Source: Prinia subflava
Taxonomy: Eukaryota > Chordata > Aves > Passeriformes > Cisticolidae
Length of the DNA stretch: 64,000 nucleotides
Direction: 5' to 3'
Assembly (NCBI RefSeq): GCF_021018805.1
Contig: NC_086248.1
Location: 23,072,922-23,136,921, forward strand
The position numbers were made by a program, and so were the translations under genes. Below are positions 61,501-64,000 of this stretch, in pieces (the stretch's first letter is position 1; the number at the start of each line of letters is the position of its first letter). Below the pieces are notes generated by a model that was given only the letters and a program-made list of their open reading frames with translations, made no database searches and was not told the origin of the DNA.

Positions 61501-64000
61501 GTTTTAGGAATATGGATATGAAAGGATATCCTAGGATATGAAAATCCTATTTTCCTTTTAATAAAAAAGATGAAACATTAGTGCTACCAACTTCCTATTT
61601 CTGTAAAAGTGACTGAAATTATGTCTTGAGAAGATTCAAATCTTGTACATGCTTCAAAATAACTCCAAGGATTTTTTACAGTTCCATTGCTGTAATGCAA
61701 TGGCCATTTTGGAGAGAAAACCAAGGCTGATTTCAGTAGTTTGGTGATATCCCAGTACTTGGGTGTTTTAAAGCAGATGCCCAAGTAGGAAATCTACACT
61801 GTTCTCTGATACAGCAAAGGCTCTGCATTTAGCTTCACTGATGGGTCTCACTGAAGACACAATCTACCAGAAATTTACTGATGCATTAGGATAAAAAGTT
61901 CTTACAAATATCCCTGTTGCAGTATCTGCAGCAAAGCTGAGATATTTTTCAAAAACTACATATATATATATATGAAACAACACAGGAAACTCTTAGCACT
62001 TCAGCTTCAACATTGCCCATGTAACCAAAACACCTCTCCTTTCTCCAGACATATTAATGACTGTAAATACACCTGAGTTTTAAGGTAAAAGTCAGAAAGC
62101 AGATGTTGAAAGCAAATAATTAACACTGCTTTGCTCAATAAACAACATAGCAAGGCTCTATCTGCGCATAGGGGGAAGTTTGTAAAAAAGAAACAATTTG
62201 CTGTAGGCTCACACAATACATGAGGGAGAACTCCAAAAACTCAGCCTTCCTGACACATAGTAGTACTGCTTTTAAAAGTAACTTAAGCAACTGCTAATTC
62301 AAAAGCTGAAGCTAAAGGACATCTGATTTGAAAACAATACTTCCTGCTCTGGATATTTTCCTTAGAATGGGCTCTGCAGGTAGTTGAACCACAATCTAAG
62401 AATCTTCTGGTACAAGGCTAAGCAAGTTTGAGGAGAAAGACCAGATTGTATGTTTTGCACTCAATAAAACTGTGCAATTATTTCCATAGTGGATGGTTTT
62501 GAAATCTGAAATTATGCTGCAGGTTCTCTAAGCACTATGCTAAATAAATGGTAAATTTATATTTCTAGAAATTGAAATATATCCTATTGTACTAAATGCT
62601 CTTAGCACAATTACATAGAGATGGTAACAGGGAAACATTTCAGTAGCAAATTAAATTAAAAAATCCCTTCCAATTGAGTTTTCAAAAAGAGATCTTGGGC
62701 ACTTTTTATTTTTATGCTGGGAACAGATGATCCTTTTGGATATTCTCTCTGAGGCTGAATACCAAATTCAATTACCACAGAGTTGAATGGGAGAAGTTCT
62801 TATGAATAAAGAAAAAGCCATTTCTTTTGACTCTTGAGCAAAACATACTAGAGAAGCATTCAGACGTCCTGTGTAACCATAATGACATTGGTTGCTAGTT
62901 AATTTCTAAATATTTCCATGAACAAAGAACTATCAGGATTGATAAAAACTTGACAGAAGTAGATTAGGCAAATGATTTTTTTGCAATTCTGTGATCATTG
63001 TTATAGAAGATCTTAGGCAAAGGAAACACCTATTACTTTTTTGGGCATGCTTGTGCAGACTTCCCTATGAATTTGAATGGAGAATATCTGAGTATCTGCT
63101 GAAATGTAATAAGAACCTTGAGATCTTTAACAATATCAAACCACTGTTATTTTTATGACTCTATAAACTGATATCTAAATCAATTCTATTTGGACAGATT
63201 AGAGTGGAATGAGCACCTTCAGCATTGTCTAAACCTCTACTGAATTGCTTTCAGCCACATTCATCTCTGCTATAACTCAATTGATATGAATTTTTCTACA
63301 ATTGTCATGTATGTTGGTCTTAGAAAAGCATCTAGATTTAAATGCACACATCTTAACATTTTGTAGTGCTTTAAATCCAGTGCTAGACAAAGAAGGAAAT
63401 TCCAAGACAAATTATTCTCAAGTTTGCCAGGTTTTAGCTGGCAAAATCACTGGTTCATGACACAGATCTTTTCAAATGTGATGAAGGGAAGCGAGATCTA
63501 CTGAAAAGTCAGTTTCTAGATTTCAGCAGTTGAGGAACTTTGCTGTAAACGGGCTGAATAAGTATTCTTTGACTTCTTCCGGTTATCATGCACTCCAAAT
63601 CCCCCAAATACAAATTCTGATGTGGGATCTGAAAAAGTAACCTAAAATCAAGTACGAGGTTCCAGCCTAGTTAATAACTACCAGTTATTTTATCTTTGTG
63701 ATTATCAGCCGTACAGAATCTACATAGCCTTGTACTGTATCTATGTACATCAGTTCAAAGTATCACAAAAGCATTTCAGTTGCCTTTCTGCTATCCTCTT
63801 CTTGAATTCTTGACTCCCAGGTCTCACAAAAGACTGTTAATTACTAAACAACTCACATATAAAGACAATTAATGATAACCTTGCATTGTCTCTGCCCTTG
63901 AGAATGTCTATGGGCTACCCAGAAACTTTTCCATGGGTTTCATTACCTTTCCCATCCCTTGTATTGGCTTGAAAAGAGCATTGGAATCAGATGTAAACAA
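55529..64000. other. unique AT-rich DNA with one long ORF
   Basis: Besides the 142-codon frame at 58680-59108, listed separately, this stretch holds a purine-rich tract at about 55975-56050, an AT dinucleotide run at about 61960-61972, and otherwise no recognisable structure. Confidence 0.5.
58680..59108 (-). CDS. unassigned 142-codon ORF, possible exon or chance
   Basis: This is the longest open frame outside recognised transposons. The product is not low-complexity. It has alternating hydrophobic and charged stretches that would suit alpha/beta folding, for example SSELEKEMFLIQDFLYALVP and FCSDLLALAEQWRKK, and no signal peptide or transmembrane segment. The frame is closed by a stop a few codons upstream of the first ATG, with no strong acceptor there. 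A better acceptor-like site (TTCTTTAATTTCAAG) lies inside, before the codons for VWIASSELE. I do not recognise the family. In DNA this AT-rich, one frame of this length in 64 kb is roughly expected by chance, so confidence is low. Confidence 0.2.
   Translation of the reverse strand: MCVPMYCIVKGNTNITVELEKQFFNFKVWIASSELEKEMFLIQDFLYALVPYIRCTNLHFGIIFCSDLLALAEQWRKKSQIKKYNNRAILPNSLHSDNCKASSPCSNLTENIPTVLRFMHWERSTELSQQLAKILKAQAFQD

Noticed and set aside
1..64000. Search for bacterial-style operons, CRISPR arrays, tRNA or rRNA genes
   Set aside because: None seen, and the repeat content shows this is vertebrate nuclear DNA.

Overview
The window looks like avian, probably songbird, nuclear DNA. It is AT-rich, with scattered 3'-truncated CR1 LINEs, the dominant LINE of birds, and several endogenous-retrovirus LTRs, including the ERVL type common in bird genomes. 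'Bird' is a firm inference from the CR1 and ERVL sequence. 'Passerine' is softer and rests on general resemblance of the LTRs. No bacterial gene organisation, no rRNA or tRNA gene and no CRISPR array was seen.

No host protein-coding gene could be recognised. The window is best read as intergenic or intronic DNA. Nearly all interpretable sequence is transposon-derived: CR1 fragments at about 2.25-2.48, 10.82-11.2, 13.66-14.08, 15.6-16.5, 18.17-18.64, 45.34-46.03 and 52.6-52.98 kb; LTRs at 8.35-8.92, 14.85-15.37, 16.51-16.92, about 18.70-19.24, 21.20-21.51, about 27.54-28.13, about 37.05-37.74, 42.10-42.64 and 54.79-55.52 kb; and a broken minus-strand ERVL provirus at 39.19-42.64 kb with 5' LTR, primer binding site, gag, protease and the start of reverse transcriptase. 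Three LTRs have exact target-site duplications (TSDs) readable in the sequence: TTAAGT, ATTCTA and TTCAG. A fourth, GCTGG, is a candidate.

Layout: 0-13.6 kb is mostly unique AT-rich DNA with two CR1 pieces, one LTR, an (AAT)n and a (TTTTG)n microsatellite. 13.6-19.3 kb is a dense repeat nest, including an LTR inserted in the 3' tail of a CR1. 19.3-37 kb is mostly unique, with two LTRs, a GC-richer patch at 25.25-25.58 kb and several perfect hairpins. 37-42.6 kb is retroviral apart from a unique stretch at about 37.8-39.2 kb. 42.6-64 kb is mostly unique, with head-to-head CR1 pieces, an inverted repeat containing nuclear-receptor-like half-sites at 45.23 kb, one CR1 and one solo LTR. Two weak host-exon candidates are flagged: a 142-codon minus-strand ORF at 58.68-59.11 kb and a 67-nt splice-site-bounded segment at 19.54 kb.

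No new biological system is claimed. The most informative signals are the TSD-defined solo LTRs, the tandem repeat inside one of them, the truncated ERVL provirus, and the inverted repeat near 45.2 kb.
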